A stretch of 64,000 nt of DNA, taken from assembly GCF_032164335.1 (NCBI RefSeq), contig NZ_CP134152.1, positions 620,001 through 684,000 on the forward strand, given 5' to 3'. The translations under genes were made by a program, and so were the position numbers. The DNA is from Winslowiella toletana (lineage in GTDB: Bacteria > Pseudomonadota > Gammaproteobacteria > Enterobacterales > Enterobacteriaceae). Positions 8,426 to 19,411 of this stretch are shown piece by piece (the first letter of the stretch is position 1; each line of letters begins with the position of its first letter). The notes beneath the pieces are model-generated. The model worked only from the letters and a program-made list of their open reading frames with translations, was not told where the DNA came from and did no database searches.

Positions 8426-11400
8426 ATGAATAAACATTGCTATCGCCTTATCTTCAGCCGCACCCACGGAGAACTGCGGGTGGTCTCCGAGCTGGCACGC
8501 AGTTGCAGTACCGAACCGGGTCAAAGCCGTGGCATCGCTGCGCCGCGACTGTGGGTGACGCTGCGCCGTGCCGGATGGCTGTTGGCGCTGGCAATGTTTG
8601 CCGGGCCTGCACTGGCCGACGGCATTGTGGCGAACGGCGCTGCCGCGCCGGGTCAGCGTCCGCAGGTGATAAATACGCAGAATGGCTTGCCGCAGGTCAA
8701 TATCACCGCACCCAACCAGGCCGGCGTGTCGCATAACCATTATCAGCAGTTTGATGTCGGCCAGAAAGGCGCGATCCTCAATAACTCGGCGGTGATGACG
8801 TCCACCCAACTGGCCGGGATGATCCAGGGTAACCCGAATCTCAATCCGAATAACGCTCCGGCGCGGGTGATCCTTAACGAAGTTAACAGTAACAATCCCA
8901 GCCAGCTGCGTGGCTTCCTTGAAGTGGCCGGTGGTCGCGCGCAGGTGATTGTCGCTAACCCGGCGGGAATCGTCTGTAACGGCTGCGGCACCATCAACGC
9001 CGGGCGCATGACGCTGACCACCGGTAAGCCACAGCTGAATGCTGACGGCAGCCTGGCGGGCTACCAGGTTGAGCGCGGCGTAGTGCGCATTGAAGGCGGC
9101 GGCCTTAACGGTGATACGCGTCATGATACTGAATATGTAGATATTTTGGCACGTGCGGTGCAGATCAATGCTGGCGTCTGGGCGAAACAGGGTGTTTCGG
9201 TAGTTGCCGGTCGTAACCGCATCAGCGCCGACGCGAAAACGGTAAACGCACTGGCCAGCGATAGCAGCAAACCCGAGCTGGCGATCGATATGGGACAGAT
9301 GGGCGGCATGTACAGCGGTCTGATCAGCATGGTCGGCACCGAAGCGGGCGTCGGAGTGCGTAATCAGGGCGGACAGCTGCAGGCGGATAAAGCGCTGACG
9401 GTCAGCAGCGAAGGCAAGCTTATCTGGCAGTCTGGCGCTCAGGAGGCGGTCACTCAGGCCGGTGGTGATATCCGGCTGGCTGCCAGAGACGACATTGAGC
9501 ACAGCGGCAAGCTGCACAGCGGCGGCACGCTGTCTGTCGAGAGTCGCAGTGGCGGAATAAAACAGTCCGGTACGCTGGCGGCGGCAGGCGATGTTCAACT
9601 GACTGCCGCTGGCAATATTCAGAGCAGTGGTCACCTGCTGGCAGGCAGTGATATCAACAGCCAGCTGGTACGTGAATCAAACCTGACGCTAAACAGTCAG
9701 GGCGATATCCGCGCCAGCGGTAGCCTGCTGAGTAAGAAGGACGTCACCCTGAGCGGCCAGCGGGTCGATATCAGTCAGGCGCAGCTGGCAGCCAGCCGCG
9801 CTACGGTCAGTGCAAAACAGGGCGGCGTGGCGCTGCGTCAGGCGAAAATCGACAGCGGAAAGCTGGCGATCAATACCGCAGGCGATGTCGATGCACAGCA
9901 GGCGCAGGTTAAAGCCAGCCAGTGGGATGTCGCGGGGCGTAATCTGTTTAATCAGAAGGCCGCGTGGTCGCAGGTAGGGGCCGGAGAGAGCCGCTTTAGC
10001 TTCGGCGGCACGCTGGATAATACCGACGGCGGCATCGAGACTCGCCAGCTCAGCCTGAATGCCGGCTCGCTGATTAATCAGCGCGGTCGTCTGGTGGCGC
10101 TGGATGGCGTTGATCAGCACTGGCAGATCGGCGGCCTGCTGAATAACAGCAGCGGTGAACTGGGCAGCAACGGCAAGCTGACGCTGGATGCGGCCAGTAT
10201 GGATAACCACTCCGGTACGGTAAAAAGTCAGTCGGCGCTGAATGTTAATACGCGCGGCGATATTAACAATGGCAGCGGCAATCTGCTGGCCGGAAAACAG
10301 CTGGCGCTGAAGGCCGGAGGCGCGGTTGATAACCGTTCCGGTACGCTTAACGGCAGTCAGTTACAGCTGACTACGCAACGCCTGAATAATAATCAGGGTC
10401 AGCTGATCAGTCAGGGAGATCTGAACCTGACGGCGAGCCAGCGGTTGGATAACCAGCAGGGTCTGGTTGGCGCCGTTGGACGCCTGACGATTAACACCGA
10501 CGGCGAGTGGAATAACCGTGGCGGCACGGCACAAAGTGAAACGCAGCTGAACGTCAGCGCACAGAGCATCGATAACGCCGAAGGCAAACTGTTGTCAGGT
10601 CAGCAGCTGACGCTGAAAACCACGGGTGCGGTGCAGAACCGTGCCGGTGAAATCAGCGGTGAAACGCTTGATTTGCAGATGCAGCGCCTGAGCAATGCAC
10701 AGGGCAAAGTGATAGGCGAGAAGTCACTCAGCCTGAGCGCCCGTCAGGCGCTGGATAATGCCCAGGGATTGCTGGCGGCTGGCGAGCGGCTGACGATCCG
10801 CACCGACGGCGAGCTTAATAATCGTGGCGGTACCGCACAGGGTAACGAACAGCTGTCGGTTGCCGCACAGAGCGTGCGCAATGACGAGGGTAAACTGCTG
10901 TCCGGCCAGCAGCTGACGCTGAACGCTGCGGGCGCACTGTCCAACCGTGCGGGTGAAATCAGCGGCGGATCGCTGGAGATCTCAGCGCAGCAGCTGGATA
11001 ACGCGCAGGGTAAAGTGATTGCCGCACAAAACCTGAACTTGCTGGCGCAACAGGCGCTGGATAATACAAAAGGGCTGCTGGAAGCGGGTCACTCGCTATC
11101 CCTTCGCACTACCGGCAACTGGGATAACCGCAACGGAACCGCGCAGGGCGGCGGTCTGGTGACGGCGACAACCGGCACGCTGAATAATGCCGGCGGCAAA
11201 CTGCAGTCAGGCGGTGGGCTGACGCTGAACAGCACCGGCAATGTGAATAATCAGGCCGGGATCCTGACGGCGCAGCAGGCGCTTTCACTTGGCCTGAACG
11301 GCGAGCTGGATAACCAGAGCGGCACCCTGACCGGCAATGGCCGTACCGTGCTGCGCGCCGCCGCAGTGCGCAATGCACAGGGCAATATTAATTCGCTCGA

Positions 11401-14400
11401 CAGCCTGGACATGCAGCTGACCGGAGCGCTGGATAACGCCAGCGGCCGTATTTTCAGCAAGCTGTCGCAGACACTACAGGCGCAGGACATTTTTAACCAG
11501 CAGGGCTGGATCGGCAGCCAGGGTGGCTGGAGCGCCGTCAGCAAAACTTTTGATAATCGTAACGGCAGCGTTCAGAGCCAGCAAGATGCGACAATCACCG
11601 CCAGCATACTGAATAACGCCAAAGGCGTATTGCAGTCGGCTGCCAGTCTGGTGTTGCGCATCGCGCAGGATATTGACAACCGCGCGGGCAAAATCAGTGC
11701 CCAGCAGCGTCTGAACGTGCAGGGCAGCACCGGCGATGCCGCAACCGGTAAGCTGAATAATGCCGCTGGGCAGCTATTGTCCGGCGACGCATTGACACTC
11801 AGAGCGCAGGCGCTGGACAACCGTCAGAGTGGTCTGCTGTACAGTCAGCAGCAGATGCGACTGACGTTAAACGCGGCGCTGGATAACCGTCAGGGCAAGT
11901 TACAAAGTGGTGCAGGATTGCAGCTTGATGCGCAGTCGCTTCTCAATTCCGGCGGCACCTTCGACAGCCAGCAGCAGCTTGGGCTGCGGATTATCGGGCT
12001 GCTGGATAATAACGGCGGCGCGCTGCGCAGTAATGGCGATCAGCAGATAACCGCCGGGCAGGTCGATAATGTTCAGGGCGTAGTCAGTAGTGGCGGCGGG
12101 CTGACTCTGCAAACGGCGCGGCTGGACAACAGCAACGGCACTTTTATCAGTCAGGGCAGCGGTGTTTACCGCGTTGATACGCTGAATAATCAGCAGGGCA
12201 AGCTGCACAGTGGCGATGCGCTGACGCTTAATACTGCCCAGTTAAACAATCAGGCGGGCCAGTTGGTCTCAACCCGGGCGATGAAGCTGAACGCGCAGCA
12301 GCTCGACAACAGCGGCCAGGGCACCATCAGTAGCCAGGCGGAACTGGAGCTACAGGCAGACCATTTCAATAACCGTGACGGCGGATTACTGCTCGGCACC
12401 ACGCGCACCACCGTCAGCGCCCGCGAGATAGACAATACCGCTGGCCGTTTGCAAAGCAGTGGTTCACTGTTGTTTTCCGGGTTGTCCAGCCTCGATAACC
12501 GCCAGGGGCGCATTCTGGCGAATGGCGCACTTGGCCTTAATGCCAGCATTCCAGCCGCCACCTCAGCGCTGGCGCTGCTTAATCAGGGCGGGATCATTCA
12601 GAGTGGCGACACGCTGACCCTTAACGCCCGCACCCTCGATAATCAGAACGGTACGTTACAGAGCCAGCAGGCACTGACGCTTGCCGTGCAGCAGGACTAT
12701 ACCCAGCGCAGCGGTGATACCCTCAGCAGTAATAGCGCGGTTACGCTGTCGGTCGCGGGCGTACTGACCAATCTGGGTAACTGGCTGCTGCCGGGCAATC
12801 TGACCGTCACCAGCACCGATTTTACCAACCAGGGTTCGCTGGTGGGCAAGGTCGTGCAGCTGACTACCGGGCAACTGCTCAATTACGGACGGCTGGAAGC
12901 CGACCGCATGACGCTGGCGGTCGATACCCTCGACAATGATGCGACCCTGATGGGCGATGAGATCACGGTGCGGAGCCGCATCATTGATAACCATGGCCGC
13001 GATGCGGTGATGGCGGCCACCGGGTCGCTGCAATTGCAGGCCAACGAGCGCCTGACCAACCGCGACGGCGCTCTGCTGTTCAGCGGCGATCGTCTGCATC
13101 TCAGCAGCAACGATCTGATTGAGAATCGGGCCAGCTTTATCGAAGCGGATGGTGATGTCACGCTGGAAGCGCGCCGACTGGATAACCTGCGTGAAGGGCT
13201 GGAGATTGAACGCGATGCCGAGCAAAGTGACTACAAATGGCAGCGCTACAACTACTACTGGCGCTCTTATGACATGGCGGTCAATCCCGATAAAAGCACC
13301 ATGGCACCGACTACCCAGCAGCTGACATTCCAGGATGACGCCGCCGCGCAAAGCAACCGTTACGGCACGCTGCTGGCGATTGATGCCAGCGGCAAACGCG
13401 CCCAGGTTCGGGTAAAGAACAATCTGGGCGTGATGACCGATATGTGGGTTAACTACCTCGCATTGCAGCCGAATGCCGACGGCAGCTACGCCATGACGTT
13501 CTATGAAACCCGTGGATTCCGCCAGGAGAACGTGCCGACCCCTTATCAGAATACCGTATGGCGCGAGTTCGATTGGGGAAGCCTGGAGCAGTGGGATCCC
13601 GAGAAGCATCTCGATATCGCTAACGTGCCTTTTGTGACCGATTACAATAACTTCCGTGAGCGTACCGTTAGCGGCACGGTCACGCGCGACAAACTGGTGT
13701 CTGAAGGTATCGGTGCCCGCATTCTGGCAGGCGGCAATATGGTGTTGCGCATCACGGAACAACTGTTGAATGACGCCAGCGTGATTACTGCGAATGGCAA
13801 TCTGAGCATTGACGGCGGCGGCAACGTTGAGAATAAAGGTTACTCGATCAACGAACGGCGACAGGAAAATATCGTCGATCATTACGATCGCGATACCGTG
13901 CACTGGTATCCGGTATTTAACACCGATGAGACCACGGCGCTGAGCACCATTGACGGCATCATCACCGGCAACGGTAATGTCAGCATCAGTGGGGCGAAGA
14001 TCACGAATACTACCGTTAATCAGGCGCAAATCAGCAGCGTCGAGGCCGCGCTGAAAGCGGCAGAGGCGGAGCGTGCGGAGTGGGAACGTAACCCGCTGGC
14101 TTTCGACGTGCAAGGCATCACGCAGGATGGCACCCAACTGGCTGCGGGCAGCCAGCCATCGCAGGCCGCGGACGGATCGGCCACTTCGCCGGTTCGTCCT
14201 CTGTTGCCGGCCGAGCAGGCGCTGACGGAAAAACAGCATCTGGGTAGCGTGGCAACATCGATTCCCAATAACGGCCTGTTCAGTCAGCATCCGGCCGTCG
14301 GCAGCCCGTTCCTGGTGGTGACCGACGAGCGCTTTACCAGCCGCAGCAAATTTATCAGCAGTGATTATCTGATGCAGCAGGTCGGGTATGACCCGGCGCA

Positions 14401-17400
14401 GGTCCACAAGCGGTTAGGCGATGGCTTCTATGAGCAGCGGCTGGTGCGCGAACAGGTTCTGTCACTGACTGGCAGAGCATCAGTGCATGGCGAAGATGCG
14501 ATGACGCAGTACCAGACGCTGATGGACAACGGCGCGAAAGTGGCAGAGGACTTCCACCTGGTGCCTGGGGTCGCGCTGACGCCGGAGCAGATTGCGGCGC
14601 TGCAACAGGATATTGTCTGGTTGGTAAGCGAGACGGTGGAGACGGCCGACGGCCCGCAGACGGTATGGGTACCGAAAGTCTATCTGGCTCAGTCCACGCT
14701 GCGCCTGACCGCTGACGGCGCACTGATCGCAGGTGGCAATTTGCAGCTTTCTGCAGACAGCATTAACAACGCTGGCAACCTGTTTGCCGACCAGGCGCTG
14801 AGTATCGATACCAAACAGTTCCAGCATCAGGGCGGCGACATCAAGGCCGACAGCATCAATGTGCAGGCGGACAGCCTGACCTTGAGCACTAACCTGCAGG
14901 ATGCGCTGCGTCAGGCGACGATGAGCGCCAACGATATCAGCCTGAGCGGCAGCAATCTTCTGTTGCAAGGTGCGAAGCTGGAGGCCACGCAAAATCTCAG
15001 CCTGAGTGCGCGCAACAATCTTGAGATCACCAGCGCGAAAAGCAGCAACAGCATAAATCTTGAGGTGATCTCAGGCGCGATGGGCAATCGCACCAGTGGC
15101 GGCAGAGAAGATGCTGGCTGGCGTATGGCGCAGGTTCAGGGCGACCTGCAACGGGCGCAGGGCAGTGAACTTAGCGCCGGTAGCAATCTAAGCCTGAAGG
15201 CCGGAAAAGACATTACCGTGCAGGGTAGCCAGGCGAAAGCGGGCGGTGAGCTCGGCGTGCAGGCGGGCGGCGATATCAAACTGCTGGCGGAAACCACCAC
15301 CAATAAAACCCATCTTGAGGCCAACAGCAGCACCTCTTCGGTGAGCAACAGCTTTGAGGAGCAGCGCTTACGGCTCAGCACCCTGAGCGGCGACCAGGGT
15401 GCGACGCTGGTGGCGGGCAACAAACTGCTCGCGGAGGGCGCGCAGGTAGACAGCACGAAAGGCAGTATTGATATCAGTGCCAAAGATGTGACCATCAAAG
15501 AGGCGCATCAGCAAAGCCTCGACCTCGACAGTGAAAATAAACGCAAGGGCAAGACCAAAAGCCATCGCGAAATGGAGAGTTCGCAGGATCAGGCGGTGGG
15601 CAGCACCTTTAGCGGAGCGAACGGCGTCTCGGTAACCGCCCGCGAAGGCGATATCACCTTAACCGGCAGTGCGCTGCACAGCGAACAGGGCGAGATTGCA
15701 CTGCAGGCGAAGAAGGACGTGACGCTGAACAGCGCGACCGAACGCGAGTCGCTATTTATGGAAGAGCGTACCGAGAAGAAAGGCTTCCTGAAAAAAAGCA
15801 GCACCCATACGGTGAAGGACGATCGCGTAACCAGCCAGACAGGATCGCTGCTTAGCGGCAACAGCGTCAGTATCAGCGCGGGCAAAGACCTGACGGTCAG
15901 CGGCTCGGCGATTGCCGCCGATCAGGATGTCACGCTGCAGGCGGGCAACAATGTTGATATCAGCGCTGCCACGGAAACTGAATATCATTACCTGCTGGAA
16001 GAGAAGAAAAAGAAAGGCCTGCTCGGCGGCGGCGGCCTCGGCTTTACCATCGGCAGCCAGTCGACCCGTCATCAGATTGATGAAAACGGCACGACCCAGA
16101 GTCAGAGCGTCAGCACGGTCGGCAGCAGCCAGGGCAACGTCAGCATTACGGCGGGCAACCAGCTGCATATCGGCGGTGCCGATCTGGTAGCTGGTAAAGA
16201 TCTCAATCTAAGTGGCGACAGCGTGCAAATCGATCCCGGCTACGATCAGCGCACCCGCGTCGAGACTTTTGAATCGAAACAGAGTGGCCTGACGCTGGCG
16301 CTGTCGGGAGCGGTGGGCAGCGCACTTAATACTGCCGTCAGCACTGCGCAGCAGGCGAGAAAAGAGAGTGACAGCCGACTCAGCGCGTTGCAAAACACCA
16401 AGGCGGTGCTGTCCGGTGTGCAGGCGGCACAGGCGCAGGAAGCGGTGAACCTCAACGACAATAAAAGCGAGATGAGCGGTATCAGCATCAGCGTGTCGGC
16501 GGGCAGCCAGAAATCCTCGTCAACCCAGCGACAGGAACAGGCGATCTCCAGTGGATCGACGCTGAACGCGGGCAATAACCTCAATATCACGGCTACCGGT
16601 AAAAAAGGCGGGGCCAACAGCGGCGATATCGCCATCACCGGCAGCCAGCTGAAGGCCGGGGGTGATACCACGCTTGATGCGCAGCGCGATTTGATGCTCT
16701 CTGCGGCGGCTGATACGCAAAAAACCGAGGGCAGCAACAAAAGCAGCGGCGGTAACGTCGGCATGAGCATCGGACTGGGTAAAAATTCCGGGTTCAGCGT
16801 ATTTGCCAATGCCAACTCGAGCCGCGGCAGTGAGAATGGCGACGGCACCAGCTGGAACGAGACCACGCTGGACAGCGGAGGCAACGTTACGCTTCACAGT
16901 GGCCGCGACACCACGCTGACGGGCGCGCAGGTCAGCGGCGAACAGATTACCACTGATGTCGGGCGCGACCTGACGCTGCAAAGCCTGCAGGACAGCGACC
17001 GCTACGACAGCAAGCAGACCAGCGTCAGCGGCGGCTTCAGCATCCCGATTGGTGCGGGCAGCGGTTCGGCAAACCTGAGCGTCAGCAAGGATAAACTGCA
17101 CAGCAACTACGACAGCGTCACCGACCAGACCGGGCTGTACGCCGGTAAAGGCGGCTACGATATTACCGTGAAGCAGCACACCCAGCTGGAAGGTGCGGTG
17201 ATAGCCAGCACCGCCGACAAGGATAAAAATACCCTTGATACCGGCACGCTGGGCTGGAGCGATATTCACAATCAGGCGGACTTCAGCGCCGAGCACAGCG
17301 GCGGTTCATTCAGCAGCGGCGGCCCGGTAGGCAGCGACCTGCTGACCAACCTGGCGGGTTCCGCGCTGTCCGGTGCCAACAACAGTGGACATGCATCAGG

Positions 17401-18826
17401 CAGCACGCAATCCGCTGTCAGCGAAGGCAACCTGGTGATCCGCGACCAGGACAACCAGCAGCAGGACGTGGCTGAGCTGAATCGCGATACCGACCATGCC
17501 AATGACGGCAGCATTAACCCGATCTTTGACAAAGAGAAAGAGCAGAACCGACTGAAAGAAGCGCAGCTGATTGGTGAAATTGGCATGCAGGCAATGGATA
17601 TTGTGCGGACGCAGGGTGACCTTAACGGGCTGAGCGAGGCGAAAAAGGCCCATCCTGACATGAGCGTAGAGCAGTTACGCCAGACGGATGTTTACAAAGC
17701 GGAGATGCAGAAGTACGGCACGGGCAGCGCACTACAGCAGGGAATGCAGGCGGCGACGGCGGCTATCCAGGGACTGGCGGGAGGCGATATCGCGAAGGCG
17801 CTGGCGGGCGGTTCAGCGCCTTATATTGCCAATATTATCGGCAGCAGTAATCTGGATGGTCCTGGGAAGATAATGGCGCATGCTGCGGTCAACGCGACGC
17901 TGGCGGCGGCGCAGGGAAATAATGCGCTGGTCAGTGCTTCGGGAGCGGCAACGGCAGAAATGATCGGCATGATTGCGGTCAACGCCTACGGTAAACCGGT
18001 CAGTGAGCTGAGCGAAACCGAGAAGCAGACGGTCAGTGCTCTGGCTACGCTGGCAGCAGGGCTTGCGGGCGGGTTGATTGGTGACAGTAATGCTGATACG
18101 GTGGTGGCAGCGCAGGCGGGTAAGACTACGGTTGAGAATAATGCGCTGAGTGATATTGCACAGGCGCAGTCTGAAGGCAAGACGCTGGAGCAGAAGGCCG
18201 GTGAGCACGTTGAGGCTGAAAACGAGCGTTATAAGAAGGCAAACTGCGGCGGCATGAGTGCTGAAGCCTGCTCGGTGAAAATGTATACTGAGCGGCGTGA
18301 AGCGCTGAAAGTGATGGGGTCACTGGGCGCTGACTTCGTGCCTGTCGTGGGTGATATAAAGAGTTTTGCGGAAGCACAGTCGGCTCTTGATTACCTTGCC
18401 GCTGCAATCGGTATAATCCCTGGCGCAGGTGATGCGGCAGGAAAGGTCATCAAGGCGGCTGAAACAGCGCTGAAGAAAGGGAATGTGGCTGAAGCATCAA
18501 GGCTGATTAACAAGGCCAGTGATGAAGTATCTGCCACTCTTCCAATGGGAAGTAAGCGCAATCCGATGAATCAGCCAAGTAACCCATCTTATCAACCTGT
18601 AAGGAATCAGCCGGGTACGATCAGTAATCGAGAATATTCCGGACACGCCTTAGACAGAATGCAGGATCGAGGAATAACCCCTTCTGTTGTCGAAAATACG
18701 ATTAAAAATGGTAAATCAACGCCCAGTCGAGGCGGAACAACAGTACATTTTGATCCTGAGAGTAAGGTATCCGTAGTAACGAACGAATCTGGTAGAGTGG
18801 TCACGGTTAAATATGGCGATAAATGA
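8426..18826 (+). CDS. cdiA: CdiA contact-dependent inhibition toxin, haemagglutinin-repeat exoprotein
   Basis: A 3466-residue exoprotein. An extended signal peptide opens with MNKHCYRLIFSRTHGELRVV and is cut after residue 64 (ALA/DGIV). The TPS domain follows with NPNL and NPAGI (about residues 178-182). A first block of filamentous-haemagglutinin repeats (LDNxxG..L.S type) runs to about residue 1560. A non-repetitive middle region starting near YKWQRYNYYW (about 1603-2090) is the expected receptor-binding part. A second repeat block runs to about 2900, then the pretoxin region and VENN at 3236-3239. The 227 residues after VENN are the toxin. Its last 64 residues (YSGHALDRMQDRGITP..VEN) resemble DUF4258/BECR-type RNase toxins, a family-level guess. 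The stop overlaps cdiI by 14 bases. Confidence 0.95.
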   Translation: MNKHCYRLIFSRTHGELRVVSELARSCSTEPGQSRGIAAPRLWVTLRRAGWLLALAMFAGPALADGIVANGAAAPGQRPQVINTQNGLPQVNITAPNQAGVSHNHYQQFDVGQKGAILNNSAVMTSTQLAGMIQGNPNLNPNNAPARVILNEVNSNNPSQLRGFLEVAGGRAQVIVANPAGIVCNGCGTINAGRMTLTTGKPQLNADGSLAGYQVERGVVRIEGGGLNGDTRHDTEYVDILARAVQINAGVWAKQGVSVVAGRNRISADAKTVNALASDSSKPELAIDMGQMGGMYSGLISMVGTEAGVGVRNQGGQLQADKALTVSSEGKLIWQSGAQEAVTQAGGDIRLAARDDIEHSGKLHSGGTLSVESRSGGIKQSGTLAAAGDVQLTAAGNIQSSGHLLAGSDINSQLVRESNLTLNSQGDIRASGSLLSKKDVTLSGQRVDISQAQLAASRATVSAKQGGVALRQAKIDSGKLAINTAGDVDAQQAQVKASQWDVAGRNLFNQKAAWSQVGAGESRFSFGGTLDNTDGGIETRQLSLNAGSLINQRGRLVALDGVDQHWQIGGLLNNSSGELGSNGKLTLDAASMDNHSGTVKSQSALNVNTRGDINNGSGNLLAGKQLALKAGGAVDNRSGTLNGSQLQLTTQRLNNNQGQLISQGDLNLTASQRLDNQQGLVGAVGRLTINTDGEWNNRGGTAQSETQLNVSAQSIDNAEGKLLSGQQLTLKTTGAVQNRAGEISGETLDLQMQRLSNAQGKVIGEKSLSLSARQALDNAQGLLAAGERLTIRTDGELNNRGGTAQGNEQLSVAAQSVRNDEGKLLSGQQLTLNAAGALSNRAGEISGGSLEISAQQLDNAQGKVIAAQNLNLLAQQALDNTKGLLEAGHSLSLRTTGNWDNRNGTAQGGGLVTATTGTLNNAGGKLQSGGGLTLNSTGNVNNQAGILTAQQALSLGLNGELDNQSGTLTGNGRTVLRAAAVRNAQGNINSLDSLDMQLTGALDNASGRIFSKLSQTLQAQDIFNQQGWIGSQGGWSAVSKTFDNRNGSVQSQQDATITASILNNAKGVLQSAASLVLRIAQDIDNRAGKISAQQRLNVQGSTGDAATGKLNNAAGQLLSGDALTLRAQALDNRQSGLLYSQQQMRLTLNAALDNRQGKLQSGAGLQLDAQSLLNSGGTFDSQQQLGLRIIGLLDNNGGALRSNGDQQITAGQVDNVQGVVSSGGGLTLQTARLDNSNGTFISQGSGVYRVDTLNNQQGKLHSGDALTLNTAQLNNQAGQLVSTRAMKLNAQQLDNSGQGTISSQAELELQADHFNNRDGGLLLGTTRTTVSAREIDNTAGRLQSSGSLLFSGLSSLDNRQGRILANGALGLNASIPAATSALALLNQGGIIQSGDTLTLNARTLDNQNGTLQSQQALTLAVQQDYTQRSGDTLSSNSAVTLSVAGVLTNLGNWLLPGNLTVTSTDFTNQGSLVGKVVQLTTGQLLNYGRLEADRMTLAVDTLDNDATLMGDEITVRSRIIDNHGRDAVMAATGSLQLQANERLTNRDGALLFSGDRLHLSSNDLIENRASFIEADGDVTLEARRLDNLREGLEIERDAEQSDYKWQRYNYYWRSYDMAVNPDKSTMAPTTQQLTFQDDAAAQSNRYGTLLAIDASGKRAQVRVKNNLGVMTDMWVNYLALQPNADGSYAMTFYETRGFRQENVPTPYQNTVWREFDWGSLEQWDPEKHLDIANVPFVTDYNNFRERTVSGTVTRDKLVSEGIGARILAGGNMVLRITEQLLNDASVITANGNLSIDGGGNVENKGYSINERRQENIVDHYDRDTVHWYPVFNTDETTALSTIDGIITGNGNVSISGAKITNTTVNQAQISSVEAALKAAEAERAEWERNPLAFDVQGITQDGTQLAAGSQPSQAADGSATSPVRPLLPAEQALTEKQHLGSVATSIPNNGLFSQHPAVGSPFLVVTDERFTSRSKFISSDYLMQQVGYDPAQVHKRLGDGFYEQRLVREQVLSLTGRASVHGEDAMTQYQTLMDNGAKVAEDFHLVPGVALTPEQIAALQQDIVWLVSETVETADGPQTVWVPKVYLAQSTLRLTADGALIAGGNLQLSADSINNAGNLFADQALSIDTKQFQHQGGDIKADSINVQADSLTLSTNLQDALRQATMSANDISLSGSNLLLQGAKLEATQNLSLSARNNLEITSAKSSNSINLEVISGAMGNRTSGGREDAGWRMAQVQGDLQRAQGSELSAGSNLSLKAGKDITVQGSQAKAGGELGVQAGGDIKLLAETTTNKTHLEANSSTSSVSNSFEEQRLRLSTLSGDQGATLVAGNKLLAEGAQVDSTKGSIDISAKDVTIKEAHQQSLDLDSENKRKGKTKSHREMESSQDQAVGSTFSGANGVSVTAREGDITLTGSALHSEQGEIALQAKKDVTLNSATERESLFMEERTEKKGFLKKSSTHTVKDDRVTSQTGSLLSGNSVSISAGKDLTVSGSAIAADQDVTLQAGNNVDISAATETEYHYLLEEKKKKGLLGGGGLGFTIGSQSTRHQIDENGTTQSQSVSTVGSSQGNVSITAGNQLHIGGADLVAGKDLNLSGDSVQIDPGYDQRTRVETFESKQSGLTLALSGAVGSALNTAVSTAQQARKESDSRLSALQNTKAVLSGVQAAQAQEAVNLNDNKSEMSGISISVSAGSQKSSSTQRQEQAISSGSTLNAGNNLNITATGKKGGANSGDIAITGSQLKAGGDTTLDAQRDLMLSAAADTQKTEGSNKSSGGNVGMSIGLGKNSGFSVFANANSSRGSENGDGTSWNETTLDSGGNVTLHSGRDTTLTGAQVSGEQITTDVGRDLTLQSLQDSDRYDSKQTSVSGGFSIPIGAGSGSANLSVSKDKLHSNYDSVTDQTGLYAGKGGYDITVKQHTQLEGAVIASTADKDKNTLDTGTLGWSDIHNQADFSAEHSGGSFSSGGPVGSDLLTNLAGSALSGANNSGHASGSTQSAVSEGNLVIRDQDNQQQDVAELNRDTDHANDGSINPIFDKEKEQNRLKEAQLIGEIGMQAMDIVRTQGDLNGLSEAKKAHPDMSVEQLRQTDVYKAEMQKYGTGSALQQGMQAATAAIQGLAGGDIAKALAGGSAPYIANIIGSSNLDGPGKIMAHAAVNATLAAAQGNNALVSASGAATAEMIGMIAVNAYGKPVSELSETEKQTVSALATLAAGLAGGLIGDSNADTVVAAQAGKTTVENNALSDIAQAQSEGKTLEQKAGEHVEAENERYKKANCGGMSAEACSVKMYTERREALKVMGSLGADFVPVVGDIKSFAEAQSALDYLAAAIGIIPGAGDAAGKVIKAAETALKKGNVAEASRLINKASDEVSATLPMGSKRNPMNQPSNPSYQPVRNQPGTISNREYSGHALDRMQDRGITPSVVENTIKNGKSTPSRGGTTVHFDPESKVSVVTNESGRVVTVKYGDK

Positions 18827-19115
18827 GAAGAATGATATCTGTGAGTATGCGCTTAATTCATTAAATGATGTCGTCAGCTTTGCGAGGTTCGTCAGTTACG
18901 CAGAAGATTTGCCTCGGCTAAATGAGCTATTTGAAAATGAGCACAATAGAGATAATTACCAGAAAATATGGTTTGAACTAGAAATTATCAACGCACTTGC
19001 TCTGTCTGAATGGGAGAATGAAGGCCGTCCCGCAGACTGGCAAACGCGTTGGGAATCAGAATATAAACACGATGCTTCTGGACTAATGGATGAGTTATTA
19101 AATACGTTGAAGTAA
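18813..19115 (+). CDS. cdiI: CdiI immunity protein for the main CdiA toxin
   Basis: A 100-residue acidic cytoplasmic protein whose start lies inside the end of cdiA, the usual coupling of toxin and antidote. It is predicted to bind and neutralise the CdiA C-terminus. Its middle stretch W.ELEIINALALSEWENEG aligns with YWFVLEQIYAVALFRNES of the orphan immunity protein at 25088, also 100 residues long. The matching toxin tails are related too, so the pair duplicated and diverged. The gene ends just before a strong terminator at 19121. Confidence 0.85.
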   Translation: MAINEKNDICEYALNSLNDVVSFARFVSYAEDLPRLNELFENEHNRDNYQKIWFELEIINALALSEWENEGRPADWQTRWESEYKHDASGLMDELLNTLK

Positions 19116-19120
19116 ATAAG

Positions 19121-19147
19121 AAATCCCAGCCAATCGGCTGGGATTTT
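19121..19147. terminator. Rho-independent terminator after cdiI
   Basis: AAATCCCAGCC pairs with GGCTGGGATTT around AATC, with A- and T-rich flanks on both sides. It can therefore end both the cdi operon and the convergent SymE-family gene. Confidence 0.85.
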
Positions 19148-19165
19148 ACTTTATATGCCAGTCAG

Positions 19166-19378
19166 TTACTCTTCTCCCGCCAGTCTGATGATCAGTTGTC
19201 CTGCTTCCGGGATCACCTCGATCTTCTGCCCGGTCTCAAAGCCAAAATCTGCCATCCAGTGTCCCTTCAGGGTAATCGACGGAGACGGCTGAAACTTCCG
19301 CTGATCCCGGATATAGCCCACGGTATAACGCCGGGCTTTGGTTGAAACGTGTTCTGACTTATGATGTTGCGCAGCCAT
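19166..19378 (-). CDS. symE: SymE-family protein, intact copy 1
   Basis: A 70-residue protein with the SymE pattern: a basic N-terminus, a YTVGYI strand, then SPSITLKGHWMADFGFETGQKIEV and GQLIIRLA at the end, an AbrB/SpoVT-like swapped-hairpin fold. E. coli SymE is an SOS-induced RNA-associated toxin of a type I system controlled by an antisense RNA. Whether these short copies keep that activity is unknown. ATG 19376-19378 follows AAAAGGAGTAG on the minus strand. The gene points back at cdiI across a shared terminator. The same opposed placement recurs after every orphan immunity gene in this window. Confidence 0.78.
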   Translation of the reverse strand: MAAQHHKSEHVSTKARRYTVGYIRDQRKFQPSPSITLKGHWMADFGFETGQKIEVIPEAGQLIIRLAGEE

Positions 19379-19411
19379 AGTAACTACTCCTTTTAGTTGC
19401 CTGTGGTTAGC

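Noticed and set aside
10000-13000. Dense short repeats that could look like a repeat array
   Set aside because: They are the coding repeats of the CdiA haemagglutinin region, not a CRISPR array: no constant-length repeats and spacers are seen anywhere in the window.
12656-14407. 583-codon minus-strand frame opposite the middle of cdiA
   Set aside because: It is antisense to a continuous cdiA frame with clear repeats and domains; length is due to codon bias.
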